Positions 46,323 to 61,470 of a stretch of DNA of 64,000 nt are shown one piece after another. Under the pieces are notes generated by a model. That model had not been told where the DNA came from. It did no database searches and was given only the letters and a program-made list of their open reading frames with translations. The stretch is taken from assembly GCA_025642075.2 (NCBI GenBank), contig JAODUO010001375.1:1-64000 (forward strand). The letters run 5' to 3'. Position 1 is the first letter of the stretch. Each line of letters opens with the position of its first letter. Source of the DNA: Ridgeia piscesae (taxonomy: Eukaryota > Annelida > Polychaeta > Sabellida > Siboglinidae). Position numbers and translations under genes: made by a program.

Positions 46323-49100
46323 AGTCGCAACTAACAGCGCCATTTATAGCAAAATGAACAACTTGAATTTGTTAATAAATTATTTGAAATGGGTTACTTC
46401 TGTTTATGTAGCAATTGTGCAGTTTAAAAGAATCTGCAAAACTACCAGAATGCTCGATTCGCGCTGTAAATATTCTTGCATTTTAATCTCATGCTGGATC
46501 CAAAGCCTGGTCAAAACATGTGATCGCCCGCCTGGTTAGATCGTAACACATAAAGAAACTTCATAACATGTTTGTAGGCCCTTAATTGTAGTCTATGATA
46601 GAAACGATGGCGACTTTATGATAACAAACAGTATGGTGGGTGTTTTAATCCTCCTCCATCTACACGTGTCAACCACTAGTCTCAGAGACGGACTAGATCT
46701 ACCTGACCTACCTGTCCTTTCATGAAGTTCCGTGTTTTGTCTGGCTAGTGTATTCGCAGTATGTTCGCGTTGCAAATAGGAAGAAACTCGTCTATCTATT
46801 TCGACGTCGCACACAACTAGACGTTAGGTTATCGGGAGAATGCTGTAACCGAGGCAGTGACGTCATCACTAATTGTCAGAGCGCGCGGCCCAGTCTACGT
46901 GAGCGTGTAGCAGGCTAGCAGCGCACCTTCGGATGTCGAATGAAGGATCCCATAGAATCCGTCGAACCACTATAGTTTTATAGACTCTAACAATCATTCA
47001 CATTGTAGCAGACAATTTATAAACCTAACAATTGGACATGTCTCTTTAAAAAATCACAACTGCGCTGCTAGATACAAGTTAGGGCTAATTTGCATGTCGG
47101 ATGTACCTACATTTAGGCCTTTCAATTTATTATGTGGTAAAGCAATTATTAAAAATAAAACAGCACATAAACTAGCAGCAGAGCTAGGCAGAGCTAATAC
47201 ACCCGAGCTAGAGCTCTTTAACACGCAGCGCCCTCACACGGATGGGGTAAAAACTTAAAACAGATAACGTACTAAACGACGAGACGTCCGAGATTGAGCG
47301 AGATCTGTGCACGTTGAGTCCCATCTGGGAGGAGGGGGAGTGCCACAGCTTTTATCTACTAGATCTGCTAGCAGTCAGCCTCCTTTGTAGGGCTAATGAT
47401 TAATCGCCGCTGTATGTTCTGTAGTCCCTGTTGCTCTTTGTAATGTCTAGAAAGGACTGCTAAATGAAACACAGTACACATAAATGAAAAGATTCCGAGG
47501 GTCGCAGTGGAACGAAAATAAAATGTGCGAAAGTAGTTGACCGGACGACAGCGTCAGCGGCAAATGGCGGTGACAGGACGGCAGGAAGAAACGAACGAAA
47601 CGACGTCACTTACATGTAAAGGGAACAAAGTAAATGTGATTATTATTATTACTACTACAAGAAGAAGAGAGATGGTTTGTCACCACTTCCACGGGTGTAA
47701 ATTATTCCAGTGCCATGATTTAACACAAACTTGCGAATTCCAACATCATGGAATTAGTCGGTTGCGAAAAACGAGTGATCAACCTTCTTTGAGAAGACGG
47801 TAAAGTGCTCAGTAAGATTAATGCCTAGCCCCAAGCTCGCCAGCCCCCTTGCCCCCACACAGACGGCAGTTGTCGCACGCATTCGACGGTCATATTTGCT
47901 GAAAAACCATGGCGCGATGCAGCAAGTTGACGACATGTTTACTCTGCTGCAGCACCGACTAAATACTGTAAATGAGTAATGTACATTTGTCACGCGCAGT
48001 GACACGTATGTACCAGGCGGTGACACCGTGGACGTGAACGCATCCGACGGCATCGAAAGTCATTAAGAAATTTTTTTGAGCATCAACGATGTCACTCTTT
48101 ATTTTCTATTAAAAAAACTTGCCTAGCTCCCTCCCTCCGTCTCTCCTTCCCTCCATCCTACTTCCACCGCCCACTCTCCGTCAATCCTTCGCTCGCTCCC
48201 TCTCTCTAGTTCTCTGTACTCTCTCTCCCCTTTCACACAGGTACACAGTAGTCACAATAGGATTATATTATATTAAACACCACTTTCAGGCTGTATGTGC
48301 AACGCGAAATAAAAACTACACAAACGGGGCAAGTGGCTATATACCTTCCTATGAAGTCGTCTTCAAAGTCCAACCACTTAGTGTAGTGCGTGCGCGCGCG
48401 AGTGCATGTGTGCGTGCTTGCATGTGTAGGTCGGTGTATGTGTAGGAGGGTTACACGTCGGTGTAGGAGGGTTGAGCGGGTGGGTTCAGAGGTACACCCC
48501 AAGGGTGCGGCTCTCTCTAGGTGACGTAAACTACTGGCGACAAGGCTTCGTGACACTGGCGGCAGGTATGACCGCGTCGTGACTTATGGACAAGTCTGTC
48601 GCAGTGGCAGGACGAGTGACGCACACGGACGAGCGGGTCGATGTGTGAGGTGTGAGCTCCCGCACGTACGGCTCACTGGGGGTCATCGCCTGTCAACAGC
48701 GACGTCACACGCCACCAGTGAAACGTCACGCTCCGCTGCACCGTCACAACATTGTCTTTGCTGTGCTGCTGTGAAACATGTCGCGGCTCGGCGTCAATTT
48801 TCTATCTGGGAGCTCATCGGAGACATGTCTGCGTGTCACTGGTGACAGTTGACGTCTCATACCTTCGTAATCAAATTGCTGCCCGTATTAATTGGCCCTT
48901 CATTGGTTATGATGTGTACTATGATCTACATGTCTAATATTACACATACATAAATACATATATGCGTGCATGCATGCATGCGAGCGTGCGTGCATACACA
49001 TACACACATTATGAGCAGCCAGAAGTATACTATTACCGATATTATATGTTTAACCTCTTTTTTTGTGATTACGATGCACAATAGCAAATACACGCTATCT
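46323..49100. other. Long non-repetitive region, no supported gene
   Basis: Contains a perfect CRE (TGACGTCA at 46858-46865) in a CpG-rich patch, a pyrimidine-rich tract near 48120-48235 and several short frames. One of these at about 47830-47985 reads SYLLKNHGAMQQVDDMFTLL. None has splice or homology support that I can state. Confidence 0.4.
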
Positions 49101-49105
49101 ATTAT

Positions 49106-49107
49106 AC

Positions 49108-49161
<54 letters not shown>

Positions 49162-49162
49162 T
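49106..49162. repeat. (TA)n microsatellite
   Basis: About 55 bp TA run. Confidence 0.93.
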
Positions 49163-49299
49163 TTAGCGCGATGTTTTAGCTAACATACTTATTTTTAAGT
49201 TCACTAGTAACTAAGTAGTTTCCCGATTATTCAAGTGTCAGTTGTACTTTTGTGTGTGTTTCTGCAACCACGACGAGGAGAGGTAAGAATATTATATAA

Positions 49300-49380
49300 T
49301 CACACACACGCACGCATGCACGTACGCACCACCCACGCACCACGCATGCACGCACGCACCACGCACGCACGCACACGCAT

Positions 49381-49462
<82 letters not shown>
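49300..49462. repeat. (CGCA)n / (CA)n microsatellite
   Basis: CACGCACGCA tetranucleotides with ACCAC interruptions, passing into pure CA at the right. Confidence 0.94.
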
Positions 49463-50280
49463 TACATGACCCACTGAGTATGTTGACCCCAGGGCAGTCC
49501 TCCGGTGTCACATACCAAGACAAGAGTGATATTACAGTCGTCGTCTAGCGCATTGACCTCACATCAAGTTGATCTATTTATGTAAATGTCGTAAATGGAC
49601 CCGGGATACACATTTAGGTCGTCACACCGGCGACCATGGCAGGACCAAGACGTAATGAAATGACCGTCTGTGACATATTTCTATTAAAATATTTGTATTT
49701 ATAATTATGCAGTTTTTAATGTTATATTCCAATGTCATTTAACTATTGACAATGTTCAAGTACATATTTATTATCAGAGATATAGGTCCACAAACAAACA
49801 CGGAGATAAACTGTTTCATGATAGACATGTAGATGTACACCCTGCACATATTCCTGCAGGGTGTTTCTTTCTGCTTAAGTTTGTCTAGTAGGGTTTTTAT
49901 TTAATCAGATCTGAGCAACTTTGAACATTACATTTTGATTAGTCAAACTTTTAGTAGCAATATTAATCATGACTTAAGTGTTAGCGTTTTAGACACATTA
50001 TTTAAAAAATGACCTGAATTGTATTCGGATCATAAAATTAATAAAATTTATTGTTTCATACAAAATATATCTTTTTCATTTGGTTTGTGAATTTTTTTAA
50101 TAGTGACTTGACTACTTTCATCAGTTTCTGTCAAAGTGGTATAAGTAATGACGATTACAAATTATATTTTGGTACAGAATGCTATAAACAAATGAGAAGG
50201 AAATTTGCAGGTGGTGGCATTAATTCAGTTACCACGTACCAAAGTATCAGCCCAGCACATGACTTGTGTGTTATACCAAC
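49463..50280. other. AT-rich unique sequence
   Basis: No gene supported. A plus-strand frame entering the next array from the left is unrecognised. Confidence 0.45.
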
Positions 50281-50309
50281 TTGTGTCTTACTAACTCTTG
50301 CCTCAACAG

Positions 50310-51685
50310 ATACACTCACTGCTGTTGATACACTGCCTTATGTTAACATCAGCTGTTGATACACTGCCTTCTGTTGACGTCAGCTGTTGATACACTGCCT
50401 TATGTTGACACCAGCTGTTGACACCTTCTGTTGACGTCAGCTGTTGATACACTGCCTTATGTTGACACCAGCTGTTGATACACTGCCTTCTGTTGATGTC
50501 AGCTGTTGATACACTGCCTTATGTTGACATCAGCTGTTGATACACTGCCTTCTGTTGATGTCAGCTGTTGATACACTGCATTCTGTTGATGTCAACTTTT
50601 GATACACTGCCTTCTGTTGACATCAGCTTTTGATACACTGCTTTCTGTTGATGTCAGCTGTTGATACACTGCCTTCTGTTGATGTCAGCTGTTGATACAC
50701 TGCCTTCTGTTGACGTCAGCTGTTGATACACTGGCTTCTGTTGATACACTGCCTTCTGTTGACATCAACTGTTGATACACTGCCTTCTGTTGATGTCAGC
50801 TGTTGATACACTGCCTTCTGTTGACATCAGCTGTTGATACACTGCCTTCTGTTGACATCAGCTGTTGATACCCTGCCTTCTGTTGATGTCAGCTGTTGAT
50901 ACACTGCCTTCTGTTGACATCAGCTGTTGATACACTGCCTTCTGTTGACATCAGCTGTTGATACACTGTCTTCTGTTTATTTCAGCTGTTGATACACTGC
51001 CTTCTGTTGACATCAGCTGTTGATACACTGCCTTCTGTTGACATCAGCTGTTGATACACTGCCTTCTGTTGATGTCAGCTGTTGATACACTGCCTTCTGT
51101 TGACGTCAACTGTTGATACACTGCCTTTTGTTGACATCAGCTGTTAATACACTGTCTTCTGTTGATGTCAGCTGTTGATACACTGCCTTCTGTTGACGTC
51201 AGCTGTTGATACACTGCCTTCTGTCTACGTCAGCTGTTGATACACTGCCTTCTGTTGACATCAGCTGTGGATACACTGCCTTCTGTTGACATCAGCTGTG
51301 GATACACTGCCTTCTGTTGACATCAGCTGTTGATACACTGCCTTCTGTTGACATCAGCTGTCGATACACTGCCTTCTGTTGACATCAGCTGTCGATACAC
51401 TGCCTTCTGTTGACATCAGCTGTCGATACACTGCCTTCTGTTGACATCAGCTGTTGATACACTGCCTTCTGTTGACATCAGCCGTTGATACACTGCTTTC
51501 TGTTGACATCAGCTGTTGATACACTGCCTTCTGTTGACATCAGCTGTTGATACACTGCCTTCTGTTGACATCAGCTGTTGATACACTGCCTTCTGTTGAA
51601 GTCAGCTGTTGATACTCTGCCTTCTGTTGACGTCAACTGTTGATACACTGCCTTCTGTTGACGTCAACTGTTGATACACTGACAC
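50310..51685. repeat. 31-bp minisatellite, about 45 copies
   Basis: The unit is CTGTTGATACACTGCCTTCT plus GTTGACATCAG, with GACATC/GATGTC/GACGTC alternating and a few truncated copies near 50410-50440 and 50720-50760. In variants with GACGTCAG the unit contains a CRE-like half site. Confidence 0.96.
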
Positions 51686-51689
51686 TGTG

Positions 51690-53340
51690 ACTGGAGGACA
51701 GGACACATCAACTGAATCTTTCACAAATGTAACCAGTGCCACACACAACTTGTTTCATATCTTTATTATACTGTACAGTGTACATTGTACACGCATTAGT
51801 GTGTAATACGCAATAGAAAGAGACTGTTTGAAGGTTGCACTGCAGAAATGAGATCGGTACATTAATATTTTATGCAGTATATTATATACATATATTTTCT
51901 ACAAAAGTAAGAAGTATCATGCAGCACACTGAAAGCAGCACACGTACTTACTGTGCACCAGCGAATGAGACAGTACAACTGCAGGACACTTGATCTACGG
52001 GACCTGGCACTGAGGTAAAGTAGAAGTGTAAATAAAGAGAAAACACTTGATGTATAAGACACAGTAGAGTCCACATTACACTTCCAACATGAAGGGTGTT
52101 GTTAATTGATGACGACACCACATGCAAGGGGTGTGATAAACATCTCTGCTGCCTTGTGTTGTGTTTACACCAGTAAGTATATTCCATACATTATGCAGAT
52201 ACTGCATACAAGTATGTTACAATGTGTCAAGTATAACCATGAATTACTTTACCTTACTTTACCCTGTGGACATTGCTTGGTGAAACAGGTGCACACAGTA
52301 AACATGCAACATATACATATAGCTTGTAAACATGCTATATTAGTGACACCTTTGATTCACTTCACTCCAATCTCTAAGGTGTTGACACAGTTGATTGATT
52401 GACACAGGTGGAATCATTGACAGGTGTTCACAAAATAGACTGGTTCACATTGGTAGAACATAAACAAGCTTAATAGTCTCTTCAAGTCTGTTAATAATGG
52501 TTTTAGTAGAAAAACGCGTAATAATTTTCTGAAATAATCCAGCTGTTTTCTTAACTAATAATTCAAAACCAAACACAAAACCACACGGCTATACCCTGAC
52601 CACTTCTTTTGCAGTATTGTCAATAAATGCATCTCATCATACCTTGTATCAGTTGTATACAACTACGGCAGAGAGAGATTACTACTGCTACTAATACTGT
52701 CAGCTCACGCCAGCTTATTCACCCAGTCTCGTCTTATGGCTAGGTCTAGTTTAGGGCATGGTCTTGCCTACAGGCATGGTCCCACCTCCCCTCATGGTCC
52801 TATCACCAGACATGGTCCTGCCTCCAGACTGTCCCGTCTAAAGGTGTGGTCCTCTGCAGGCATCATCGTCCAGTCTATTGACAGGGTCGAGCCTATGAGC
52901 ATGGTCCAGGTCCTATCTAAATGCATGGTGCCAACAGACCTGTTGTGCACCTCTGGCAGTGTCACACTGTTTGTCTCATACATATAGTATATGTAACTAA
53001 CTCATAAGACCTACTAGACTGATATAATACTATAACCACATACGGTAACAGAATATGAACTAATTACACACATAGAATGCATGTGAATATAACAAAACTA
53101 GTACAATGCATAGGGATTTGAATTAGATATAACACAACACATTTTAGTTTCATATATATTAATATTAATCAATACAAATAAATGATAAGATTAATAAACA
53201 GCCTGACTACTGACTGACCCAGTGGGCAGTAGTGCTACAACTACATAGCAGTAGTGGTCAAGTGTATTGCAACAGTGGCCTGCAGTCAGCAGGCAACAAA
53301 CACATAACAAACATCACAAGTGTGTAACAACATATAACTT
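51690..53340. other. Unique sequence between two 31-bp arrays
   Basis: Around 52735-52925 there are irregular CATGGTCC(T)G/CC phrases, a decayed short repeat. No gene seen. Confidence 0.5.
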
Positions 53341-53344
53341 AACT

Positions 53345-53975
53345 TAGCAAGCAGCTACCACACGCAGGGGGCTGATAGTGAACTGATACCACACGCAGGG
53401 GGCTGATACTGAACTGATACCACACGCAGGGGGCTGATAGTGAACTGATACCACACGCAGGGGGCTGATACTGAACTGATACCACACGCAGGGGGCTGAT
53501 ACTGAACTGATACCATACGCAGGGGGCTGATAGTGAACTGATACCACACGCAGGGGGCTGATACTGAACTGATACCACACGCAGGGGGCTGATACTGAAC
53601 TGATACCACACGCAGGGGGCTGATACTGAACTGATACCACACGCAGGGGGCTGATAGTGAACTGATACCACATGCAGGGGTCTGATACTGAACAGATTCC
53701 ACACGCAGGGATCTGATACTGAACTGATACCACATGCATGGGTGTGATACTGAACTGATACCACATCCAGGGGTCTGATACTGACCTGATACCACATGCA
53801 TGGGTCTGATACTGAACTGATACCACATGTAGGGGTCTGGTAGTGAACTGATACCACATGAAGGGGTCTGATACTGAACTGATACCACATGGAGGGGTCT
53901 GATACTGAACTGATACCACATGGAGGGGTCTGATACTGAACTGATACCACATGCAGGGCTCTGGTACTGAACTGA
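53345..53975. repeat. 31-bp minisatellite downstream of the PLEKHH-like gene
   Basis: About 20 copies of CCACACGCAGGGGGCTGATA plus CTGAACTGATA. Right-hand copies are more diverged (CATGNAGGGGTCTG). Open frames of up to about 290 codons on the minus strand are not regarded as genes, since they shift between frames. Confidence 0.95.
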
Positions 53976-54219
53976 TTCAGTAGTATACAGGAGGTTTGAC
54001 CACAAACCAGAGCTCTGTGTTCCTTGCACTGCCTGTGGCAACTAACACTATTTACAATACACTGAAAGCAACAGTTTGTGTAAGCGAACATTGCATTGAA
54101 GACATCCAAATCACTAGAGTTATTCCAATACCAAGCCAAGTCAGCATCAACAAAGCAGAAGCCCTTGCTGTGGAATGATGGATATGTGGAGTATTTAAAC
54201 TGTTTTTGAACGTGTTGCA

Positions 54220-54500
54220 TAGTCCTATATTGGTATTTTGAGCTGTCTCATGTTGACATGAATTGTTCCATGGTGGCAGAAGCTGTTCCACCGTGACACA
54301 AACTTTCCCATGATGTCACGAACTGTCCCATGATGTCTTCCATTGTTTCATTCCATCACTTTTCCAATGGTAACATGAGCTGTCCCATGGTAGCATGGTG
54401 ACATGAGCTGTCCATTTATGCCATGGTGTCGTGAGCGGTTCCATGCTGCCATGAATTCTTCTATGGTGCCATTAGCTCTTCCATGGTGCCATGAGTTGCC
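54220..54500. repeat. Irregular CCATGGTGNCATGAGCTGTT repeats
   Basis: Loose 20-24 bp repeats of CCATGGTG(N)CATGA just beyond the PLEKHH-like stop codon on the minus strand, probably in its 3' UTR. Confidence 0.65.
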
Positions 54501-54503
54501 CTG

Positions 54504-54629
54504 TCACACCACCAGGTGGGTATGGCTTGAAGGCAAGGTGAGGCGCAGGTCACGACTCTCCACACTGCCTGACTGCTGCTGCCCCCTGTTGTTGATGTAA
54601 CTCGCCAGCAACATTGTCAGCTCAAGGAT
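54504..54629 (-). CDS. PLEKHH-like terminal exon
   Basis: Acceptor GTTTGTTGCAG, 41 codons and a stop, starting ILELTMLLASYIN. Confidence 0.72.
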   Translation of the reverse strand: MLELTMLLASYINNRGQQQSGSVESRDLRLTLPSSHTHLVV

Positions 54630-55032
54630 CTGCAACAAACACACCAGTTGTGTCACAGACAACACACAAACACATGCATGCAGACATACAGCTCTGGATG
54701 CACAGCACATACTTCTTCACTCATTCACTCGCTAGCTCGTTCGCTCACACACTGGCTCGCTCCCTGACTGACTCACTAACTGACTCAATCACTGACTGAC
54801 TGACTCCCCCACCCACTCACTCACCCACTCACTCACCCACCCACCCACCCACTCACTCACCCACCCAGACAGCACAGCTCCCTACCTTGGCCTTGTGGAG
54901 GGAGAACAGGAGGCGGTCGGCTCTACTTTCTCCCCAGTCACTAGGAGTCTTCCCATTCAGCACCAACATGAAGTCGTCACGGTAACCACCAAATGTAATA
55001 ACATCAGTGTAATTGATGGTCTTCAAAGGTCT
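54504..55032 (-). CDS. PLEKHH1/2-like (MyTH4-FERM) gene, last two coding exons
   Basis: Exons 54886-55032 and 54504-54629 join in phase 0 with GT-AG signals. The first encodes the start of a FERM C-lobe: NYTDVITFGGYRDDFMLVLN, then RADRLLFSLHKAK. The second encodes ILELTMLLASYINNRGQQQS, ending SSHTHLVV and a stop. The ITFGG...DDFMLV...L-F---KAKILELT-L-ASYI pattern is what I know from the ends of PLEKHH1/PLEKHH2 (MAX-1 family) proteins, which link membranes and cytoskeleton. Other MyTH4-FERM proteins remain possible. Upstream exons should lie to the right but none was confidently found in the window. Confidence 0.7.
54718..54872. repeat. ACTC/CCCA-rich simple repeat
   Basis: CTGACTGA, ACTCACTC and CCCACCCA runs in the short intron between the two PLEKHH-like exons. 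Confidence 0.85.
54886..55032 (-). CDS. PLEKHH-like penultimate exon
   Basis: Acceptor GGTTTGTTACAG and donor GCCAAG|GTAGGG. 49 codons, phase 0 on both sides. Confidence 0.75.
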
Positions 55033-55091
55033 CTGTAACAAACCATTTTTGTCATACATTTAGAATCCAGTGCATAGTCTCAATGCACATG

Positions 55092-56173
<1,082 letters not shown>

Positions 56174-56404
56174 CCTGTCAATGTATAGCCTCAAATATTT
56201 TCATCCATCAGTCCATACTATGCAGACACATCAGGCTGATTTCTAGGACAATTTAACCATGTAGGACATGACAAGGTCAATGCCAGTGCTGTACCAAGGC
56301 CCAGTGTTATTTATTCTGTCCAGGCCTGGCCCCAGCTGTCACAACACCACTGTCTGGAGACCATGGTGTTACATACCCCACCTCAATGGGGTGGGGTGGG
56401 GGCT

Positions 56405-56760
56405 AGGGCACTGGTGGGCCTACTACATTGGTGGGCCTACTACACTGGTGGGTCTACTACACTGGTGGGTTAATTACACTGGTGGGTCTACTACACTGGT
56501 GGGTTAATTACACTGGTGGGCCTACTACATTGGTGGGTTAATTACACTGGTGGGTCTACTACATTGGTGGGCCTACTATAATGGTGGGTCTACTACACTT
56601 GTGGGTTAATTACACTGGTGGGTTAATTACACTGGTGGGTCTACTACACTGGTGGGTTAATTACACTGGTGGGTCTACTACACTGGTGGGTTAATTACAC
56701 TGGTGGGTCTACTACATTGGTGGGTCTATCACACTTGTGGAGATCGAGTACACATTGGTG
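56405..56760. repeat. 17-bp minisatellite with alternating unit types
   Basis: About 20 copies of CACTGGTGGGTCTACTA alternating with CACTGGTGGGTTAATTA, giving a 34-bp higher-order pattern over much of the array. Confidence 0.94.
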
Positions 56761-56824
56761 ATACTACACATATGGTGAGACCAGACACCTGAATAGTTGG
56801 ACAGTGATTGTACATGAGACCTCA

Positions 56825-58030
56825 TTGAAAGGTGACCACAGAGAGGTGACCTGACTGGTGACTGGGCCTACCTACTGCTGCAAACAGAGAGAGTACCTGA
56901 CTGGTGAACTGGGCCAGCCTACTGCTGCAAACAGAGAGAGGTTGACCTGACTGGTGACTGGGCCAGCCTACTGCTGCAAACAGAGAGAGGTGACCTGACT
57001 GGTGACTGGGCCAGCCTACTGCTGCAAACAGAGAGAGGTGACCTGACTGGTGACTGGGCCAGCCTACTGCTGCAAACAGAGAGAGGTGACCTGACTGGTG
57101 ACTGGGCCAGCCTACTGCTGCAAACAGAGAGGTGACCTGACTGGTGACTGGGCCAGCCTACTGCTGCAAACAGAGAGGTGACCTGACTGGTGACTGGGCC
57201 AGCCTACTGCTGCAAACAGAGAGGTGACCTGACTGGTGACTGGGCCAGCCTACTGCTGCAAACAGAGAGAGGTGACCTGACTGGTGACTGGGCCAGCCTA
57301 CTGCTGCAAACAGAGAGGTGACCTGACTGGTGACTGGGCCAGTCTACTGCTGCAAACAGAGAGAGGTGACCTGACTGGTGACTGGGCCAGCTCTACTGCT
57401 GCAAACAGAGAGAGGTGACCTGACTGGTGACTGGGCCAGCCTACTGCTGCAAACAGAGAGAGGTGACCTGACTGGTGACTGGGCCAGCCTACTGCTGCAG
57501 CCAGAGAGAGGTGACCTGACTGGTGACTGGGCCAGCCTACTGCTGCAGCCAGAGAGGTGACCTGACTGGTGACTGGGCCAGCCTACTGCTGTAGCCAGTG
57601 AGAGGTGACCTGACTGGTGACTGAGCCAGCCTACTGCTGCAGCCAGAGAGAGGTGACCTGACTGGTGACTGGGCCAGCTTACTGCTGCAGCCAGAGAGAG
57701 GTGACCTGACTGGTGACTGGGCCAGCCTACTGCTGTAGCCAGTGAGAGGTGACCTGACTGGTGACTGAGCCAGCCTACTGCTGCAGCCAGAGAGAGGTGA
57801 CCTGACTGGTGACTGGGCCAGCCTACTGATGCAGCCAGAGAGGTGACCTGACTGGTGACTGGGCCAGCCTACTGATGCAGCCAGAGAGAGGTGACCTGAC
57901 TGGTGACTGGGCCAGCCTACTGATGCAGCCAGAGAGAGGTGACCTGACTGGTGACTGGGCCAGCCTACTGATGCAGCCAGAGAGGTGACCTGACTGGTGA
58001 CTGGGCCAGCCTACTGATGCAGCCAGTGAG
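56825..58030. repeat. 46/48-bp minisatellite, about 25 copies
   Basis: The unit is GGTGACCTGACTGGTGACTG, GGCCAGCCTACTGCTGCAAA, then CAGAGA(GA). The right half has GCAGCCAGAGAG in place of GCAAACAGAGAG, so there are two blocks of sub-types. The minus strand of the left block contains CTCTCTGTTTGCAG, a good acceptor look-alike in each copy. Confidence 0.95.
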
Positions 58031-58376
58031 CTGGACTAGAGGGTCTGAATGAGGTAAACAGTCTCTCTACAGAGACAGACTTGTGACCAACACTCGCACG
58101 GTGAGTAGGTTGGTCCTCAACCCAGCATAAACACTTCACGGGTGTTTCACATCAATATCTAAAACATTCCATATTCAATTCATGGGACTTTTAATTTTAT
58201 TTAAATAACATGTAAAATAAATAAATAAAATTTAAGAGTATACCATAATGCCCAGAAATAGGTATGTGATGGCAACAATGTTGGGGTTTTGATGATATGA
58301 CTATTGTGTTGTAGCAACATGTCTCAGAACAAACCAAAACATACTCATGTGAATGCCTTCGATTAGGTATGTAAAT
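58031..58376. other. Unique sequence with possible splice sites
   Basis: On the plus strand CAGTCTCTCTACAG and CACG|GTGAGT bracket only 28 bases (58075-58102). This is too little to call an exon. Confidence 0.3.
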
Positions 58377-58377
58377 A

Positions 58378-59950
<1,573 letters not shown>

Positions 59951-59969
59951 AGATGGCAAGTGGATAAGG

Positions 59970-60240
59970 AAGTCTTTGTCATTTAGAGTCCAACTATTTT
60001 TTATGTTGACTTCATCTTAACAGTAAACGAATGGAACAGATTATCAGCTGATTGTGTAGGTGCTAGTAGTGTTAATATATTTAAAAATAAAATCGACATA
60101 TACCTAAGAAGGGCGGGGTATACTTAGATAGATAGGTTGGACTCTCGATAAGCCAAATGGCTTCCTAGTCCACCTGCCATCTAGAGTTGAATCTCTAGGT
60201 GGCAATCTTGTTAAATCTTGTTAAATTTTGTTAAATATTC
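59970..60240 (+). pseudogene. LINE remnant with 3' end and tail
   Basis: The plus-strand frame reads TVNEWNRLSADCVGASSVNI, then FKNKIDIYLRRAGYT and a stop. This is a typical C-terminal block of non-LTR retrotransposon ORF2 (-V-EWN-LP---V-A-S-N-FK---D-YLR). A 3' UTR of about 100 bp follows and ends in tandem CTTGTTAAAT units, a typical LINE 3' microsatellite tail. The copy is 5'-truncated. Confidence 0.85.
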
Positions 60241-60265
60241 CTGCTGCCAGCTCTCACCCAATCCA

Positions 60266-60370
60266 TAGACAATGTGTCCCAGTCACCTATGTCTCTGTGA
60301 GAATGAACACTTCCTAATCTACATTGTTCCACCGTGTCCTCTAGGCCTTCTATCTTTTGTAACTGTCTCT
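60266..60370 (-). CDS. Candidate exon at the edge of the 74-bp array
   Basis: Minus strand: acceptor GTTCATTCTCACAG, then an open frame RQLQKIEGLEDTVEQCRLGS...DWDTLSMDW to a donor TTGG|GTGAGA. The first half looks like coiled coil. It could belong to the PLEKHH-like gene, whose N-terminus is coiled coil in known members, but that is a guess. Its first 60 or so bases are also the repeat unit, so a chance frame cannot be excluded. Confidence 0.3.
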
Positions 60371-61470
60371 GTGAGAATGAACACTTCCTAATCTACACTG
60401 TTCCACCGTGTCCTCTAGGCCTTCTATCTTTTGTAACTGTCTCTGTGAGAATGAACACTTCCTAATCTACACTGTTCCACCGTGTCCTCTAGGCCTTCTA
60501 TCTTTTGTAACTGTCTCTGTGAGAATGAACACTTCCTAATCTACACTGTTCCACCGTGTCCTCTAGGCCTTCTATCTTGTGTAACTGTCTCTGTGAGAAT
60601 GAATACATCCTAATCTACACTGTTCCACCGTGTCCTCTAGGCCTTCTATCTTTTGTAACTGTCTCTGTGAGAATGAACACTTCCTAATCTACACTGTTCC
60701 ACCGTGTCCTCTAGACCTTCTATCTTTTGTAACTGTCTCTGTGAGAATGAACACTTCCTAATCTACACTGTTCCACCGTGTCCTCTAGGCCTTCTATCTT
60801 GTGTAACTGTCTCTGTGAGAATGAATACATCCTAATCTACACTGTTCCACCGTGTCCTCTAGGCCTTCTATCTTTTGTAACTGTCTCTGTGAGAATGAAC
60901 ACTTCCTAATTTACACTGTTCCACCGTGTCCTCTAGGCCTTCTATCTTTTGTAACTGTCTCTGTGAGAATGAACACTTCCTAATCTACACTGTTCCACCG
61001 TGTCCTCTAGACCTATCTTTTGTAACTGTCTCTGTGAGAATGAACACTTCCTAATCTACACTGTTCCAACGTGTCCTCTAGGCCTTCTATCTTTTGTAAC
61101 TGTCTCTGTGAGAATGAACACTTCCTAATCTACACTGTTCCACCGTGTCCTCTAGGCCTTCTATCTTTTGTAACTGTCTCTGTGAGAAAGAACACTTCCT
61201 AATCTACACTGTTCCACCGTGTCCTCTAGGCCTTCTATCTTTTGTAACTGTCTCTGTGAGAATGAACACTTCCTAATCTACACTGTTCCACCGTGTCCTC
61301 TAGGCCTTCTATCTTTTGTAACTGTCTCTGTGAGAATGAACACTTCCTAATCTACACTGTTCCACAGTGTCCTCTAGGCCTTCTATCTTTTGTAACTGTC
61401 TCTGTGAGAATGAACACTTCCTAATCTACACTGTTCCACTGTGTCCTCTAGGCCTTCTATCTTTTGTAAC
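60285..61470. repeat. 74-bp minisatellite, about 16 copies
   Basis: The unit includes TCTGTGAGAATGAACACTTC, TACACTGTTCCACCGTGTCC and TCTAGGCCTTCTATCTTTTG. Copies are very uniform, and an ATACATCC variant recurs every third copy in part of the array. Each copy carries an acceptor look-alike on both strands (plus GTGTCCTCTAG, minus TTCATTCTCACAG). Confidence 0.95.

Noticed and set aside
47830..47985. Small plus-strand protein with SYLLKNHGAMQQVDDMFTLL
   Set aside because: Protein-like residues, but only about 50-65 codons, with no splice signals or recognised family.
49530..49660. tRNA-like or SINE sequence (TCTAGCGCATTGACC ... GACCCGGGATAC)
   Set aside because: The A-box match is only partial and the B box does not fit GTTCRANTC. 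No cloverleaf could be drawn.
53339..54220. 293-codon minus-strand repeat protein
   Set aside because: Coincides with a 31-bp array in the region after the PLEKHH-like stop. Three competing frames are equally open.
56825..58100. Splice-seeded array at 56.8-58.0 kb
   Set aside because: Units contain CTCTCTGTTTGCAG on minus, but neither array edge continues into a frame resembling an exon, so it cannot be added to the splice-junction cases.
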